From Gracilimonas mengyeensis (lineage in GTDB: Bacteria > Bacteroidota > Rhodothermia > Balneolales > Balneolaceae), in the NCBI RefSeq assembly GCF_900182705.1, contig NZ_FXTP01000013.1, positions 62,001 through 126,000 on the forward strand: a stretch of 64,000 nt of DNA, in the 5' to 3' direction. Shown in pieces: positions 1-9,376 of the stretch (its first letter is position 1; the number at the start of each line of letters is the position of its first letter). The notes under the pieces are model-generated. The model searched no databases and was not told where the DNA came from. It was given only the letters and a program-made list of their open reading frames with translations. The translations under genes and the position numbers were made by a program.

Positions 1-296
1 ACACTGATGAAATCAGGGAAGAACGTTTGGCGGAGATAAATCGCAAAAAACAACAAAAAGAACAACTGATTGCGCAGAAATTTGGCCCCGATGGAGAGTA
101 TTTTACTCGTCAACGTGAATTACTGGAGCCGATACAAAGACAAGTGTTTACGGCCGTAAGAGCCATAGCCCGCCGGCAAGACTTTGACTATATTTTCGAC
201 CGATCCGGGGATGTATATATGGTGTATGCCAACGAAGAGTTCAATTTAAATGAAGACATCATGCAGGAACTCGGTATTGATACTGAAGACAACTAA
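1..296 (+). CDS. OmpH/Skp-family periplasmic chaperone, 3' part
   Basis: The 5' end lies outside the window; the reading frame is open from base 3 and stops at 294-296. About 97 residues are visible: a Lys/Gln/Glu-rich helix followed by the small C-terminal alpha/beta part typical of OmpH proteins (FDYIFDRSGDVYMVYAN). Skp/OmpH proteins hold unfolded outer-membrane proteins in the periplasm. Two further OmpH-family genes follow in the same direction after 46 and 24 bases, so the three probably form one operon. Such sets usually sit downstream of bamA, which would lie left of the window (inference). Family call is firm; exact substrate is unknown. Confidence 0.8.
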   Translation, partial: TDEIREERLAEINRKKQQKEQLIAQKFGPDGEYFTRQRELLEPIQRQVFTAVRAIARRQDFDYIFDRSGDVYMVYANEEFNLNEDIMQELGIDTEDN

Positions 297-342
297 TTAA
301 AATCTAACCAATACAAATACGACGACAGCTAAATATAAGATT

Positions 343-861
343 ATGAAGAAACGAACTATTTTTGTCACTTTATTCCTGAGCCTATTTCTTTTGCAGGGAG
401 CCTTTGCCCAGGTTAAAATTGGCTACACCAATCCGGCCAGGGTATTAAGCCAGCTGCCTGAAGTTGAAGAGGTGGATCAACAGATTCAGCAATTAATTGA
501 GGAAAGGGATGCGGAACTGGCAGAAAAAGCCACCAATCTTCAACAGGTATTCTCTGATTATGAGGCCTCTATGAACTCAATGACTGAAGAGGAGCGTGGT
601 GTTCAGGAACAAGAGTTGATGCAGATGAATCAACAATTTGAGGAAGAACGTTCTAACATGATGAATGAAATCCGTCAGAGACGTCAGGAATTAATGGCTC
701 CCATCATAGAGCGCATGAATACTGCGATGGCTGAAGTGGCAGAAGAACAAGGGCTGGATCTGATCCTCAATGAAGGCACTTCCTACGGAGATGCCATCAT
801 ATTTTACGCTGGCAGCGAGCGCCTGAACGTTACCGAAGACATTATCGAAAAACTTAAATAA
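343..861 (+). CDS. OmpH/Skp-family periplasmic chaperone
   Basis: 172 residues. An N-terminal signal peptide ends near residue 23 (LFLLQGAFAQ). Then comes the conserved OmpH opening (VKIGYTNPARVLSQLPEV), a long charged coiled coil (about 45-125) and the C-terminal cap (LDLILNEG...IIFYA). The length matches the family (about 160-190). It should act as a trimeric periplasmic holdase that delivers outer-membrane proteins to the Bam machine. Middle gene of three OmpH-like genes read rightward. Confidence 0.9.
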   Translation: MKKRTIFVTLFLSLFLLQGAFAQVKIGYTNPARVLSQLPEVEEVDQQIQQLIEERDAELAEKATNLQQVFSDYEASMNSMTEEERGVQEQELMQMNQQFEEERSNMMNEIRQRRQELMAPIIERMNTAMAEVAEEQGLDLILNEGTSYGDAIIFYAGSERLNVTEDIIEKLK

Positions 862-885
862 TCATAGACATAACCAACTACTGAA

Positions 886-1440
886 ATGAAGAAATTAAGC
901 TTATTACTATTTTCTGCTTTATTTGCCTTTGCCGCCTTTGATATATCAAATGCGCAAACCACTGCAACAGCAGAAACACAAATTGGATACGTAAATCCCC
1001 AGGCTGTTTTAGCTAAAATGCCCGAGATGAGAGCTATTCAGCAACGCCTGCAAAATTTTGCAGAACGTAAGCAGGAGGAGTTACTCCAAAAAGAACAAAA
1101 CTTTCAAAATGAAGTAGCAGCATACGAACAAAAAGCTGGTGTTATTTCTGAAGAAGCGAATCAGCGTGAGCAACAGCGCCTGCAACAATTGCAACAAGAG
1201 CTGCAGACAGCCCAGCAAGAAGCTGAAGCTGCTTTACAGCAACGCAGAGAAGAATTATTAGGTCCTCTGTTTACTCAAATTGGAACAGCTATTGATTCTG
1301 TTGCCGAAGAAATGGGCCTTACCTATGTATTGAATACCACTACTTCTAACGGCGATCTGATCATCCTGTATGCCTCTCAGGAATACCAGGAAAAATATGA
1401 TATCACTGACCGTGTAATGTCAGAATTAGGAATCGAATAG
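886..1440 (+). CDS. OmpH/Skp-family periplasmic chaperone
   Basis: 184 residues with a signal peptide (cleavage likely after SNAQ, near residue 24), an OmpH opening (IGYVNPQAVLAKMPEM), a Gln/Glu-rich coiled coil (about 55-130) and the C-terminal cap (LTYVLNTTTSNGDLIILYA). It follows the previous OmpH gene by 24 bases and is closed by a strong hairpin terminator at 1474-1510. It is clearly paralogous to the gene at 343. The Gln-rich coil differs from that paralogue's Met/Glu-rich coil, so the two may have different clients or form mixed trimers (inference). Confidence 0.9.
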   Translation: MKKLSLLLFSALFAFAAFDISNAQTTATAETQIGYVNPQAVLAKMPEMRAIQQRLQNFAERKQEELLQKEQNFQNEVAAYEQKAGVISEEANQREQQRLQQLQQELQTAQQEAEAALQQRREELLGPLFTQIGTAIDSVAEEMGLTYVLNTTTSNGDLIILYASQEYQEKYDITDRVMSELGIE

Positions 1441-1473
1441 GAAAGATTATTCGAGAATAGATACTGTTTTCGC

Positions 1474-1510
1474 AAAGCCGCTTTGTCAAAAAGACTCAGC
1501 GGCTTTTTTT
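1474..1510 (+). terminator. Rho-independent terminator of the OmpH operon
   Basis: A 9-bp perfect stem (AAAGCCGCT with AGCGGCTTT) around a 15-base loop runs into a T tract ending at 1510. It starts 34 bases after the last OmpH stop codon. Confidence 0.85.
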
Positions 1511-1567
1511 ATGATCTCAGCCGAGGATTTAAACCCAGCATTTAAAATCTATTGCTAAAATCAGGGA

Positions 1568-1771
1568 GTCATTCAGAACGAAAGTGAAGAACCTAAGCAA
1601 GAGAATGATTACCAACCTACCATTGGCAAAAATGCTTGAGCCACTGGAATTATAGTTTAGGAAATTGGTTGAATAAGCTCCGCTACATGCAAGATCCTTA
1701 TACTGAGTTATTGGGGCTCAGGAAGACCGGGTGAAGGAGAGAATGATACTTTCATTGGAGGGTGGTTTATT
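1568..1771 (+). repeat. Intergenic repeat, long copy A
   Basis: Begins GTCATTCAGA and contains GAAGAACCTAAG, GCTTGAGCC, TATAGTTTAGG and AATTGGTT, in the same order and near-same spacing as the copy at 11764-11998. Both end in GGGTGGTTTATTT. A short copy of the left end lies at 40575. It fills the gap between the OmpH terminator and the vWA gene, and its right end runs into the vWA stop codon at 1767. GTCATTC...GAAGAATCT-type elements are common between genes in Bacteroidota relatives (general knowledge). Nothing else is seen in this gap. Confidence 0.7.
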
Positions 1772-2879
1772 TCACGTTTTTCTTACGATTACGGATGTAA
1801 TCTTCAAAGATATAATCTCCAAGGTTGTCAAGGGATGCAAAATAGGCTTTTCCCTTGTTGGCCTCTGTCATCTCTCTTACAAATTTCTGTAAGTAGGGGT
1901 CTTGGGCAATCATGAAGGTGGTGATAGTGATTTGGTCACGACGGCATTTTACTGCTTCGTCCAGTACTTTGTTTACGATTTTACGATCCAGTCCAAAGCT
2001 GTTTTTGTAGAGACGCCCGTTCTCAATCATGCATGATGGTTTTCCATCCGTTATCATGAAAATCTGCTTGTTGGCATATTTCTTCCGTTGCAGTATGTGG
2101 CGCGCGCGCTCAAGGCCTTGCATGGTATTGGTATGATAAGGGCCCACTTTAAGATAGGGCAGGTCGTCTACCGATATCTCCCACGCTTCATTCCCAAAAG
2201 CCACGATGTCGAGTGAATCCTTTGCATAATTATTCATGATAAGTTCAGACAGAGCCATAGCTACTTTTTTGGCAGGGGTGATACGGTCTTCACCATACAG
2301 AATCATGGAGTGGCTTAAATCAATCAGCAGTACCGTCGCCACAGATGTGTAGTGATCGGTTTCATACACCTCCAGGTCATCTTCCTGCAGATTGAAAGCA
2401 TCAATGGAACTGTGGTTGAGCATGTTAAGCATGGTGCCCACGCTGTCTATTTGGCCGATATCGTCGCCCGGATTCCATTTACGGCTTTCGGGTTGTCGTT
2501 CCAGCCCGCGACCGCTATGCGGTGTTTTATGAGATCCAACGCCGCCTTTTTCCAGGTTCTTAAAGATTTCTTCCAGTGATCGCTTACGGAGACTCCGTTC
2601 CGTTTTTCGGGTCATGCTCAGGTTGGCAGTTTGCTTATCCTGCTCTATGTAACCTCTCTCTTTCAGCTCATCGATAAAATCACCCAGAGAATAGCCATCA
2701 TCAAACTGGGCGGTGATATCGTACTCATCGTCAAGTTCGGTCAGCCATTTCAGGGCTTGTGAAACATCACCGCTTGAAATAGTTAACAATTGCTGAAATA
2801 AATCCCATAGGGTGTCGAACGGGTTTTTACCAGATTGTTTGGCAAATCGCTCGTCCCATTCAAAATATTTGAAATGCAT
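1767..2879 (-). CDS. vWA (von Willebrand factor A) domain protein
   Basis: 370 residues, soluble, no signal peptide. The C-terminal half is a vWA domain with an intact metal (MIDAS) site: D187, S189 and S191 in DLSHS, Thr250/252, and D278 in ITDG. The N-terminal half (1-175) is charged, probably helical, and not recognised in detail. Proteins of this type often work with a MoxR-type AAA+ ATPase as metal-dependent adaptors. No such ATPase is adjacent here, so the partner is unknown. It is read leftward and starts 110 bases from the divergent rnhB. Domain call is firm; biological role is open. Confidence 0.8.
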   Translation of the reverse strand: MHFKYFEWDERFAKQSGKNPFDTLWDLFQQLLTISSGDVSQALKWLTELDDEYDITAQFDDGYSLGDFIDELKERGYIEQDKQTANLSMTRKTERSLRKRSLEEIFKNLEKGGVGSHKTPHSGRGLERQPESRKWNPGDDIGQIDSVGTMLNMLNHSSIDAFNLQEDDLEVYETDHYTSVATVLLIDLSHSMILYGEDRITPAKKVAMALSELIMNNYAKDSLDIVAFGNEAWEISVDDLPYLKVGPYHTNTMQGLERARHILQRKKYANKQIFMITDGKPSCMIENGRLYKNSFGLDRKIVNKVLDEAVKCRRDQITITTFMIAQDPYLQKFVREMTEANKGKAYFASLDNLGDYIFEDYIRNRKKNVK

Positions 2880-2989
2880 TATACTCCTCTTTAGCTATGT
2901 AAATACTTCACAGGTCAAATCAGTTCCATTATCCTCAAAAAAGAATAGCTGCTTTGAATATATTTTACCCCTTCAACTAAAAGAGGATT

Positions 2990-3631
2990 ATGGCGAAAAA
3001 GCAAGAAACAGACCGCTTACATTTTGAACGGCAACTTTGGGAAGAACAGTACCAACGGGTGATGGGCTTAGATGAGGTCGGAAGAGGCTGTTTAGCTGGA
3101 CCAGTAGTTGCTGCCGGAGTGATTTTTGAACCTGGCACCAGCATACCCACATTACGGGACAGCAAAACCATAGAAGAAAAAGAGCGACTGGAGTTGGCAG
3201 AACTGATTAAAGAAAAAGCAGCTTACTGGACGGTTCAGGAGGGAAGCATTGAGGAAATTGATGAACTGAACATTTTGTGGGCCTCCATCAAGACCATGCA
3301 AAAATGTGTGGAAAAGGCAGATCCACAGCCCGATTATTTACTTGTGGATGGTAACCGTTTTACCAACTCACTGATTCCATATACATGCGTAATAAAAGGG
3401 GATGACCGGAGCATGACGATTGCCGCAGCTTCAATATTGGCCAAAGTGTACCGGGATGAATTGATGAGATCATTCCACCAGAAATATCCGCACTATGGCT
3501 GGGACACTAATGTGGGATACCCAACAAAGGCACATAAACAGGGGCTGGCAGAACACGGATATACCACTCTCCACCGGCAATCTTTTAAGCTGGGTACGGA
3601 TAAGAAGTACCAGGAGAATTCGGCCGAATAA
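2990..3631 (+). CDS. rnhB: Ribonuclease HII
   Basis: 213 residues, the usual length. RNase HII cuts the RNA strand of RNA-DNA hybrids and single ribonucleotides embedded in DNA. The signature MGLDEVGRGCLAGPVVAAGV supplies D28 and E29. Further conserved points are DSK at 57-59, LVDGN with D120, and ASILAKVYRD with D156, giving the D-E-D-D metal site. It ends 18 bases before the convergent rodA stop codon; no terminator is visible in that gap. Confidence 0.95.
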   Translation: MAKKQETDRLHFERQLWEEQYQRVMGLDEVGRGCLAGPVVAAGVIFEPGTSIPTLRDSKTIEEKERLELAELIKEKAAYWTVQEGSIEEIDELNILWASIKTMQKCVEKADPQPDYLLVDGNRFTNSLIPYTCVIKGDDRSMTIAAASILAKVYRDELMRSFHQKYPHYGWDTNVGYPTKAHKQGLAEHGYTTLHRQSFKLGTDKKYQENSAE

Positions 3632-3649
3632 AGTTAGTCAGCGTATGGG

Positions 3650-4900
3650 CTATCTGTAGATACTGAATTCCCGCTTGTAGAAATCCATATTAAGACAGAT
3701 GGCAAGCATTATGGTATTGGTTAAAAAAGCCGAGCCTCCGTAGCTCACAAAGGGAAGAGGAAGACCAATAACCGGAAGTAAAGCAGAAGCACTTCCTACA
3801 TTGATAAAAAAGTGCACAAAAAATACGGAAGTGATACTTACGGTAACCAGCTGAGCAAAAGGATGTTTATGACTTCCGGCAATATTCAGCAACCGGAAAA
3901 ATAGAAACAGGAAGGTAAGAACCAGTATAGAAGCGCCTATAAAACCAAATTCCTCTCCAATCACACAAAAAATAAAATCGGTCCATTGCTCGGGGAGAAA
4001 TTTAAGCTGAGTCTGCGTTCCTTCCATAAAACCTTTTCCGGTGAGTCCACCCGAACCAATGGCGGTCTTGGCCTGTATCACGTTCCAGCCAGCGCCTGTG
4101 GGATCAAAGGAGGGATTGGTGAAGGCCGAAATACGGGCAATCTGATGAGGTTTTAAAATTTGGGTTAAAGCAACTTGCACGCCCGCTATGGTGATGATAC
4201 CGGTGATAAACGAGGTAACAGTAAGCCACACTCTTTTTTGGATAAAGAAGATTACGGCAGTTAGTATGATGGCAGCTACAACCCCGTAGTACACATTGAT
4301 CAACCCCAGATAAGCGATGATGGCTGGTGATATCATAAAAATAGAAACACCATAAGGAAGACCAGACCAAAACAGCATCACTGGGATCAGGGTCAGAAAT
4401 ATGAGGGTTGTTCCCAAGTCGTTTTGAAGCAGAACCAGGGAGGCAGGGATCAAAATGATTATTACCGCAACGGTGGCGTACCGAATATTTTCTGCAGTGA
4501 TATTTCGGCGACTGGTGAGATAGTTTCCAGCGGCTAAAATAGTGGCAATCTTCATCAGCTCACTGGTTTGGAGGTTAAAAGGACCAAACCGAAGCCAGCT
4601 GCGGGCACCGTTAATCTCTGCACCAAACAGTAGGGTGATGATCATAAGCAAGATTCCGATCCCATACAGAAGATAAGAGAGATCAAGAAAGGTACGCGGT
4701 GACACAAACTGGAAGGCAATTAACACTCCAATGGAAATAACAATAAAGATGCCCTGCTTGTAAAAATTATCCTGAATGTATCCAGGCAGGTACTGAGAGA
4801 CCGGGCCAAGGGTGGCACTGTAGATGGCTACCAAGCCAAAGGTCATAAGGATTACCCAGGCAAAAACCACCGACCAGCTAAAATCTTGTACTTTACTCAT
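3650..4900 (-). CDS. rodA: RodA, SEDS peptidoglycan glycosyltransferase
   Basis: 416 residues with about ten membrane segments and the SEDS family end (LPFVSYGGSAFLTN). RodA polymerises lipid II into glycan strands for lateral wall growth and works as a pair with the class B transpeptidase PBP2, encoded immediately upstream. Conserved pieces visible include NGARSWLRFG, LQNDLGTTLIF and GEEFGFIGA. Last gene of the leftward mreB-mreC-mreD-PBP2-rodA operon; the gap to PBP2 is 8 bases. Confidence 0.95.
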   Translation of the reverse strand: MSKVQDFSWSVVFAWVILMTFGLVAIYSATLGPVSQYLPGYIQDNFYKQGIFIVISIGVLIAFQFVSPRTFLDLSYLLYGIGILLMIITLLFGAEINGARSWLRFGPFNLQTSELMKIATILAAGNYLTSRRNITAENIRYATVAVIIILIPASLVLLQNDLGTTLIFLTLIPVMLFWSGLPYGVSIFMISPAIIAYLGLINVYYGVVAAIILTAVIFFIQKRVWLTVTSFITGIITIAGVQVALTQILKPHQIARISAFTNPSFDPTGAGWNVIQAKTAIGSGGLTGKGFMEGTQTQLKFLPEQWTDFIFCVIGEEFGFIGASILVLTFLFLFFRLLNIAGSHKHPFAQLVTVSITSVFFVHFFINVGSASALLPVIGLPLPFVSYGGSAFLTNTIMLAICLNMDFYKREFSIYR

Positions 4901-4908
4901 AGTTCCGT

Positions 4909-6750
4909 TTACTCCGTCTCTTCATCATCGTCGTTACTTTCAGGGCGCGGCTCAAAATTCAGTACATAATCATACACACGCTGCCGCGAAATCTCTCCGG
5001 TCAGGTATTTTTCGATAACCAGGGCGGCAATAGGGGCGGCTGATATGGATGCAAATCCCGCGTTCTCTACAAAAGCCGTTACGACTATTTGAGGCTGATC
5101 AAGCGGGGCAAAAGCAGTGAACCAGCCGTGATCTCTTCCATGGGGATTCTGGGCGGTTCCGGTCTTGCCTGCAATTTCAATATCCGGATGGTTGGCATAA
5201 TAGCGACCACTTCCTTCCTGAACTACTCGTCGCATGCCTTTTTTGATGACTTCCAGGTTTTCATTTGTTACCCATTCGATTTTTTCCCGACGGGGATCAA
5301 TAGTGGTTAACTTGCCATCGGGTGAACGAAAAGCTCGCAATAAGTGTGGCCGAACCCGGTAACCGCCATTGGCAAAAGCACTGGTCATTTGCGCAATTTG
5401 AATAGGGGATACGGAAATCATGCCCTGACCTACGCCAAAGTTAATAACATCTCCAAGCCCCCATTTCCGTACACCCCAACGATTATTCATATAAGCACTG
5501 TCCGGGATAATTCCGGTAGATGCATTGGGCAGGTCAATCGAAGAGGCCGTGCCCAGTCCAAAATCCTTTACCAGTGCACTCCATTCATTTAACAAACTAC
5601 GGCTGCCAATCTTATCCATCAACGAAAAGAAATAGGTGTTACTGGAGTAGGCGATGGCTTTTTCCAGGTTATATTCACCCACCGGGGCAAGATCTTTATA
5701 AGCCCGGCCACGAACATACGCGCCACTGTTAAATATGGTGGTTTCCGGGGTGATGATGCCCAGCTCCATTCCCACTAAACCCATCAGGGGCTTAAAGGTA
5801 GAACCGGGAGGCTGTCGTGCGGAAATGGCACGGTTGTAGAGGGGGGTGGTGGAGTCGGTATTGATATCATACCAATAATCTTGGTCCAGCCGGCCCGCCA
5901 GTTTTGATAAGTCAAATTCTGGCGAACTTACCATCGCGAGGATAGCTCCCGTATGTGGGTTCATAGCCACCACGGCGCCCCGCTTGCCATCCATGAGTTT
6001 TTCCGCTAAAACCTGTAGCTCTACATCGAGCGTACTGATCAGATCATGTCCTTGTACAGGTTGCCGTCCGGCTTCCCGCTGTTCAAACTGACCCAATGCC
6101 TGCCCAAGTGCATTCACCCGCATGTATGAGAGTCCAAGCTCTCCCCGAAGGCTGTCCTCATAAATCATTTCGAGGCCGCTTTTCCCAATTTTATCTCCCA
6201 GGCGCAAATCTTGCGATCGTTCATATTCCTGCTGGTTGGCCTCACGCAGATATCCCAATACGTGGGAAGCCTGCATGTCGGTGGGGTAATGGCGCTTACT
6301 TTCAATTTGGTGGCCAATCCCCGGCATCTGCCAGATATTTTCCTGAACGGAAGAGAACGTGGGGAAATCAATTTCGGTAAAGAGTTTCGATGACCGGTAC
6401 CAGGAGTAATTCTGAGCTTGCTCAACCCGGGCACGTACCATTTGCTCTTCTACATCTAACAGGGAAGCCAGAAGGGGAATATTAGTAGTATCAAAAAGGG
6501 AAGGGGTGATGGTGATGGAATAGATAGGCTCATTATCAACAATCAACGTACCATTACGGTCGTAGATCAGTCCCCGGGCCGGATCAATATATTCTTGCCG
6601 CACGGAGTTTTCCTGTCCCAGTGCTGCATATACATCATACTCTACAATCTGCAAATAGAAAACACGGCCTAAAACAATCAGACATAGAGCTACCACAATA
6701 GCCTGTAAAGCTAAAATAGAAGTTCGGACTCTGTTTTGATTAAAAGGCAT
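4909..6750 (-). CDS. mrdA: Penicillin-binding protein 2 (class B transpeptidase)
   Basis: 613 residues. One N-terminal membrane anchor (about 12-33), then the dimerisation/pedestal domain (YIDPARGLIYDRNG) and a C-terminal transpeptidase. The three active-site motifs are present: STFK near residue 320, SSNT near 370 and KTGTAQ near 530. It cross-links new glycan strands during elongation as RodA's partner. It lies between mreD (17-base gap) and rodA (8-base gap). The acidic tail (SNDDDEETE) is unremarkable. Confidence 0.95.
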   Translation of the reverse strand: MPFNQNRVRTSILALQAIVVALCLIVLGRVFYLQIVEYDVYAALGQENSVRQEYIDPARGLIYDRNGTLIVDNEPIYSITITPSLFDTTNIPLLASLLDVEEQMVRARVEQAQNYSWYRSSKLFTEIDFPTFSSVQENIWQMPGIGHQIESKRHYPTDMQASHVLGYLREANQQEYERSQDLRLGDKIGKSGLEMIYEDSLRGELGLSYMRVNALGQALGQFEQREAGRQPVQGHDLISTLDVELQVLAEKLMDGKRGAVVAMNPHTGAILAMVSSPEFDLSKLAGRLDQDYWYDINTDSTTPLYNRAISARQPPGSTFKPLMGLVGMELGIITPETTIFNSGAYVRGRAYKDLAPVGEYNLEKAIAYSSNTYFFSLMDKIGSRSLLNEWSALVKDFGLGTASSIDLPNASTGIIPDSAYMNNRWGVRKWGLGDVINFGVGQGMISVSPIQIAQMTSAFANGGYRVRPHLLRAFRSPDGKLTTIDPRREKIEWVTNENLEVIKKGMRRVVQEGSGRYYANHPDIEIAGKTGTAQNPHGRDHGWFTAFAPLDQPQIVVTAFVENAGFASISAAPIAALVIEKYLTGEISRQRVYDYVLNFEPRPESNDDDEETE

Positions 6751-6767
6751 GGACGTGGTTTGGTTGG

Positions 6768-7238
6768 TTATTCACCTTTAAAAATAAACAGCATGCTACC
6801 GAGTGCTGCGGTATATAAACTGTTACCGACTACAAAAATTATAGGAGCAAAGCCGGTATTATAAGCTTGAATAAACGTTCCTAATCCTAAAAATATAATG
6901 TTGTGAATGAGACTTGCTGCACCGATGATTACAAATATTTGCCATAATAACATCCGGCTCTCTTTTTGGCGTGATATAAAATTGAAAATAAGGAAACACA
7001 TCAGCGTTTTTGAAAACATATTAAGTCCCCAGAAATCAAATAAAGCATCCTGCAACAAACCAAGTATTGCTGCAAACAGGAGCAATTTTATGCGTTCATA
7101 ACGCATAGCCAGCCAAAGCAGGTAAATAAGCAGGGGATCAGGAGTAGCGCCAAAAAGACTCAAATGCTGAAAGATCAGCACTTCAATCAGTATGAAGCAT
7201 ACACCTACTAAAAAATCCTTTAGAGTCTCAGCGCTCAT
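6768..7238 (-). CDS. mreD: MreD, rod shape-determining membrane protein
   Basis: 156 residues, almost entirely hydrophobic, with about five membrane segments. Sequence conservation in MreD is weak; the call rests on length, topology, motifs such as DPLLIYLLWLAMRYERIKLL and LLQDALFDFWGLN, and position directly after mreC. MreD is an integral part of the elongasome. Its start codon overlaps the mreC stop by 4 bases, which suggests translational coupling. Confidence 0.9.
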   Translation of the reverse strand: MSAETLKDFLVGVCFILIEVLIFQHLSLFGATPDPLLIYLLWLAMRYERIKLLLFAAILGLLQDALFDFWGLNMFSKTLMCFLIFNFISRQKESRMLLWQIFVIIGAASLIHNIIFLGLGTFIQAYNTGFAPIIFVVGNSLYTAALGSMLFIFKGE

Positions 7239-8077
7239 TCAAAAAATTGGTTGTATTGCTGTTGCAGTTTGATGACGCTTGAATCGGGCTGAAATTTGAC
7301 AACAAAACCCTGAGCGATATCTGAAAGAGATACGAAAGGTTCCAGAAAAATACGTTGAGTTTCACGACCGGGTTCTGGCTCGGTTCGGGTAACACGACCA
7401 ATAGGGATGCCTCCCGGGAATTGGTTGCTGTAGCCTGAGGTCTCAACCGTGAATCCGGAATCGACAGGTACTGTTTTAGGAACAAAGTCCATGACCAGCT
7501 CTCCATACTGATCACCGCTCCAGCTTACGATACCATTAGCCTGGTTCTCCTGAATGCGGGCACTAACACGAAACAACGAATTGTAGTAAGGCATTACTTG
7601 TGAATAGTTGGAACCGGTAAGTACCACTTTACCCACCAAACCGTCGGAGGTTACTAAAGGCATATTCTCTTTGATGGCATCGTTTGTGCCGGCGTCTATC
7701 GTCAAGGTATTATTAATTCCGGAGATCTCTTTTCCCACAATGAGTACCGGTTCCATGTCGAAATCGGATTCTTCTCTGAAATCCAACAACCGTCTCAATT
7801 CCCGGTTTTCCTGTTCGATAGCGCGCAACCGGCTTAATTCATCCTGTAATAAGATATTCTGCCGATGAAGGTAGGTATTGGTATTCAGCGCCTGTCGGTA
7901 AATTCGAATATTGGCAAGAGGTTCTTCCAGAAGGCTTAAAGCGGTTACTGAAACAGTTCTGAGACTGTCAATTCCGCCTTGATGCCGCCCTACCATAATG
8001 GCAAACGCCATGATCAGCAGTAGTGCAGTAACAATGTAATCTTTAGCATCGCCTAAATTGGAAGATCTAAATCGCAT
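7235..8077 (-). CDS. mreC: MreC, rod shape-determining protein
   Basis: 280 residues: one N-terminal membrane segment (about 14-30), a coiled coil (about 60-105) and the periplasmic double beta-barrel region with the family stretches NNTLTIDAGTNDAI, LVTSDGLVGKVV and GYSNQFPGGIPIGRV. MreC links cytoplasmic MreB filaments to PBP2 and RodA. Second gene of the operon, 14 bases after mreB and overlapping mreD by 4 bases. Confidence 0.95.
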   Translation of the reverse strand: MRFRSSNLGDAKDYIVTALLLIMAFAIMVGRHQGGIDSLRTVSVTALSLLEEPLANIRIYRQALNTNTYLHRQNILLQDELSRLRAIEQENRELRRLLDFREESDFDMEPVLIVGKEISGINNTLTIDAGTNDAIKENMPLVTSDGLVGKVVLTGSNYSQVMPYYNSLFRVSARIQENQANGIVSWSGDQYGELVMDFVPKTVPVDSGFTVETSGYSNQFPGGIPIGRVTRTEPEPGRETQRIFLEPFVSLSDIAQGFVVKFQPDSSVIKLQQQYNQFFE

Positions 8078-8091
8078 TCATTATCAGAATC

Positions 8092-9156
8092 TTAGGAAAT
8101 TACAGGTCGGTAGTATTCCAGGTTTTCAAGAATGGCACCTGTACCTCGCACAACCGCTGTAAGCGGATCTTCTGCGATATGTACCGGCAGGTCTGTAGTT
8201 TCCATGATCAACTTGTCCAGATTCTTCAGCAGAGCACCGCCACCGGTAAGCATAATTCCACGATCCAGAATATCAGCTGAAAGTTCGGGTGGAGTCTGCT
8301 CCAGTGATTTAGTAATGGATTCCACAATGGTGTTTACGGATTCTGCAATCGCTTCACGGGCATCTTTTGAGGTGATGTGGCGCGTGCGCGGTACACCATT
8401 CACCAGGTCACGGCCTTTGGTAATCATTTCCAGCTCCTCATCGAGGGGAGCTGCAGATCCTATCTCACATTTAATTTTCTCGGCGGTTCGTTCACCAATC
8501 AACAGGTTATGGTTTCTTCGGAAGTAATTGATAATATCATCGTTTAGTTCATCACCGCCCAACCGTACTGATTCGGCGTAAACTACACCTGAAAGGGCAA
8601 TGACAGCAATCTCTGTAGTACCACCGCCAATGTCTACAATCATGCTTCCAACGGGCTCGTGTACATCCAGCCCTATACCGATGGCAGCGGCCATGGGTTC
8701 GTCCACCAAATAAACTTCTTTGGCTCCGGCATGTTCAGCACTGTCACGAACAGCGCGTCGTTCAACTTCTGTGATCCCACTGGGTACACAGATTACCATT
8801 TGTCGGGTGGTGGAATACCACTTCATTTTAACTTTTTTGATCATCCCGCGAATCATTTGCTCTGCCACTTCAAAATCGGCAATTACGCCATCACGCAAGG
8901 GGCGTACCGTTCTTATTTTCTTGTGGGTCTTCTCGTGCATCAGGCGGGCTTCATGACCGGTGGCTACGGGTACATTTTGCTGATTAAGTGCAACGATAGA
9001 TGGTTCGTTCAAAACAATGCCTTCGCCCCGAGAATAAATGAGGGTGTTGGCCGTCCCCAGGTCCATGGCTATATCGGTATATAAAAAATCAAAAAATCCT
9101 TTTTGGGCTTGTTTTTTAGCTTTTTCTGAAGAGTTTGCTCCGCGGGGTTCTGACAT
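8092..9156 (-). CDS. mreB: MreB, actin-like cell-shape protein
   Basis: 354 residues. Actin-fold nucleotide-binding motifs are plain: phosphate-1 loop MDLGTANT (31-38), phosphate-2 loop VDIGGGTTEIAV, and the adenosine loop MLTGGGALL. MreB polymerises under the membrane and guides the RodA-PBP2 synthase. First gene of the leftward shape operon. The N-terminus carries about 20 extra Lys/Ala/Ser-rich residues ahead of the core (FFDFLYTDIAMDLG). Confidence 0.97.
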   Translation of the reverse strand: MSEPRGANSSEKAKKQAQKGFFDFLYTDIAMDLGTANTLIYSRGEGIVLNEPSIVALNQQNVPVATGHEARLMHEKTHKKIRTVRPLRDGVIADFEVAEQMIRGMIKKVKMKWYSTTRQMVICVPSGITEVERRAVRDSAEHAGAKEVYLVDEPMAAAIGIGLDVHEPVGSMIVDIGGGTTEIAVIALSGVVYAESVRLGGDELNDDIINYFRRNHNLLIGERTAEKIKCEIGSAAPLDEELEMITKGRDLVNGVPRTRHITSKDAREAIAESVNTIVESITKSLEQTPPELSADILDRGIMLTGGGALLKNLDKLIMETTDLPVHIAEDPLTAVVRGTGAILENLEYYRPVIS

Positions 9157-9315
9157 TTGCGCTTTTAAGATAGATTGAACTTAATAGGGTAAATAGATGA
9201 TACGGAAAATACAATATTGAGACTGTATTTGCGAATGGATAGTAGCTGTTTATTAAGAAAATTTTAGGTTTACCAAACTTATTTCTTAACAACGAAATAA
9301 ATACGGACAAATGGC

Positions 9316-9348
9316 AAAATAAAATGGGGATTGCGGCAAGCAATCCCC
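9316..9348 (-). terminator. Rho-independent terminator after purH
   Basis: A perfect 9-bp stem (GGGGATTGC with GCAATCCCC, arms 9326-9334 and 9340-9348) and 5-base loop. On the minus strand it is followed by ATTTTATTTT. It starts 29 bases beyond the purH stop codon and separates purH from mreB. Confidence 0.75.
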
Positions 9349-9376
9349 GGTAAAAAATGAAGAAATCAGGCCGGTT

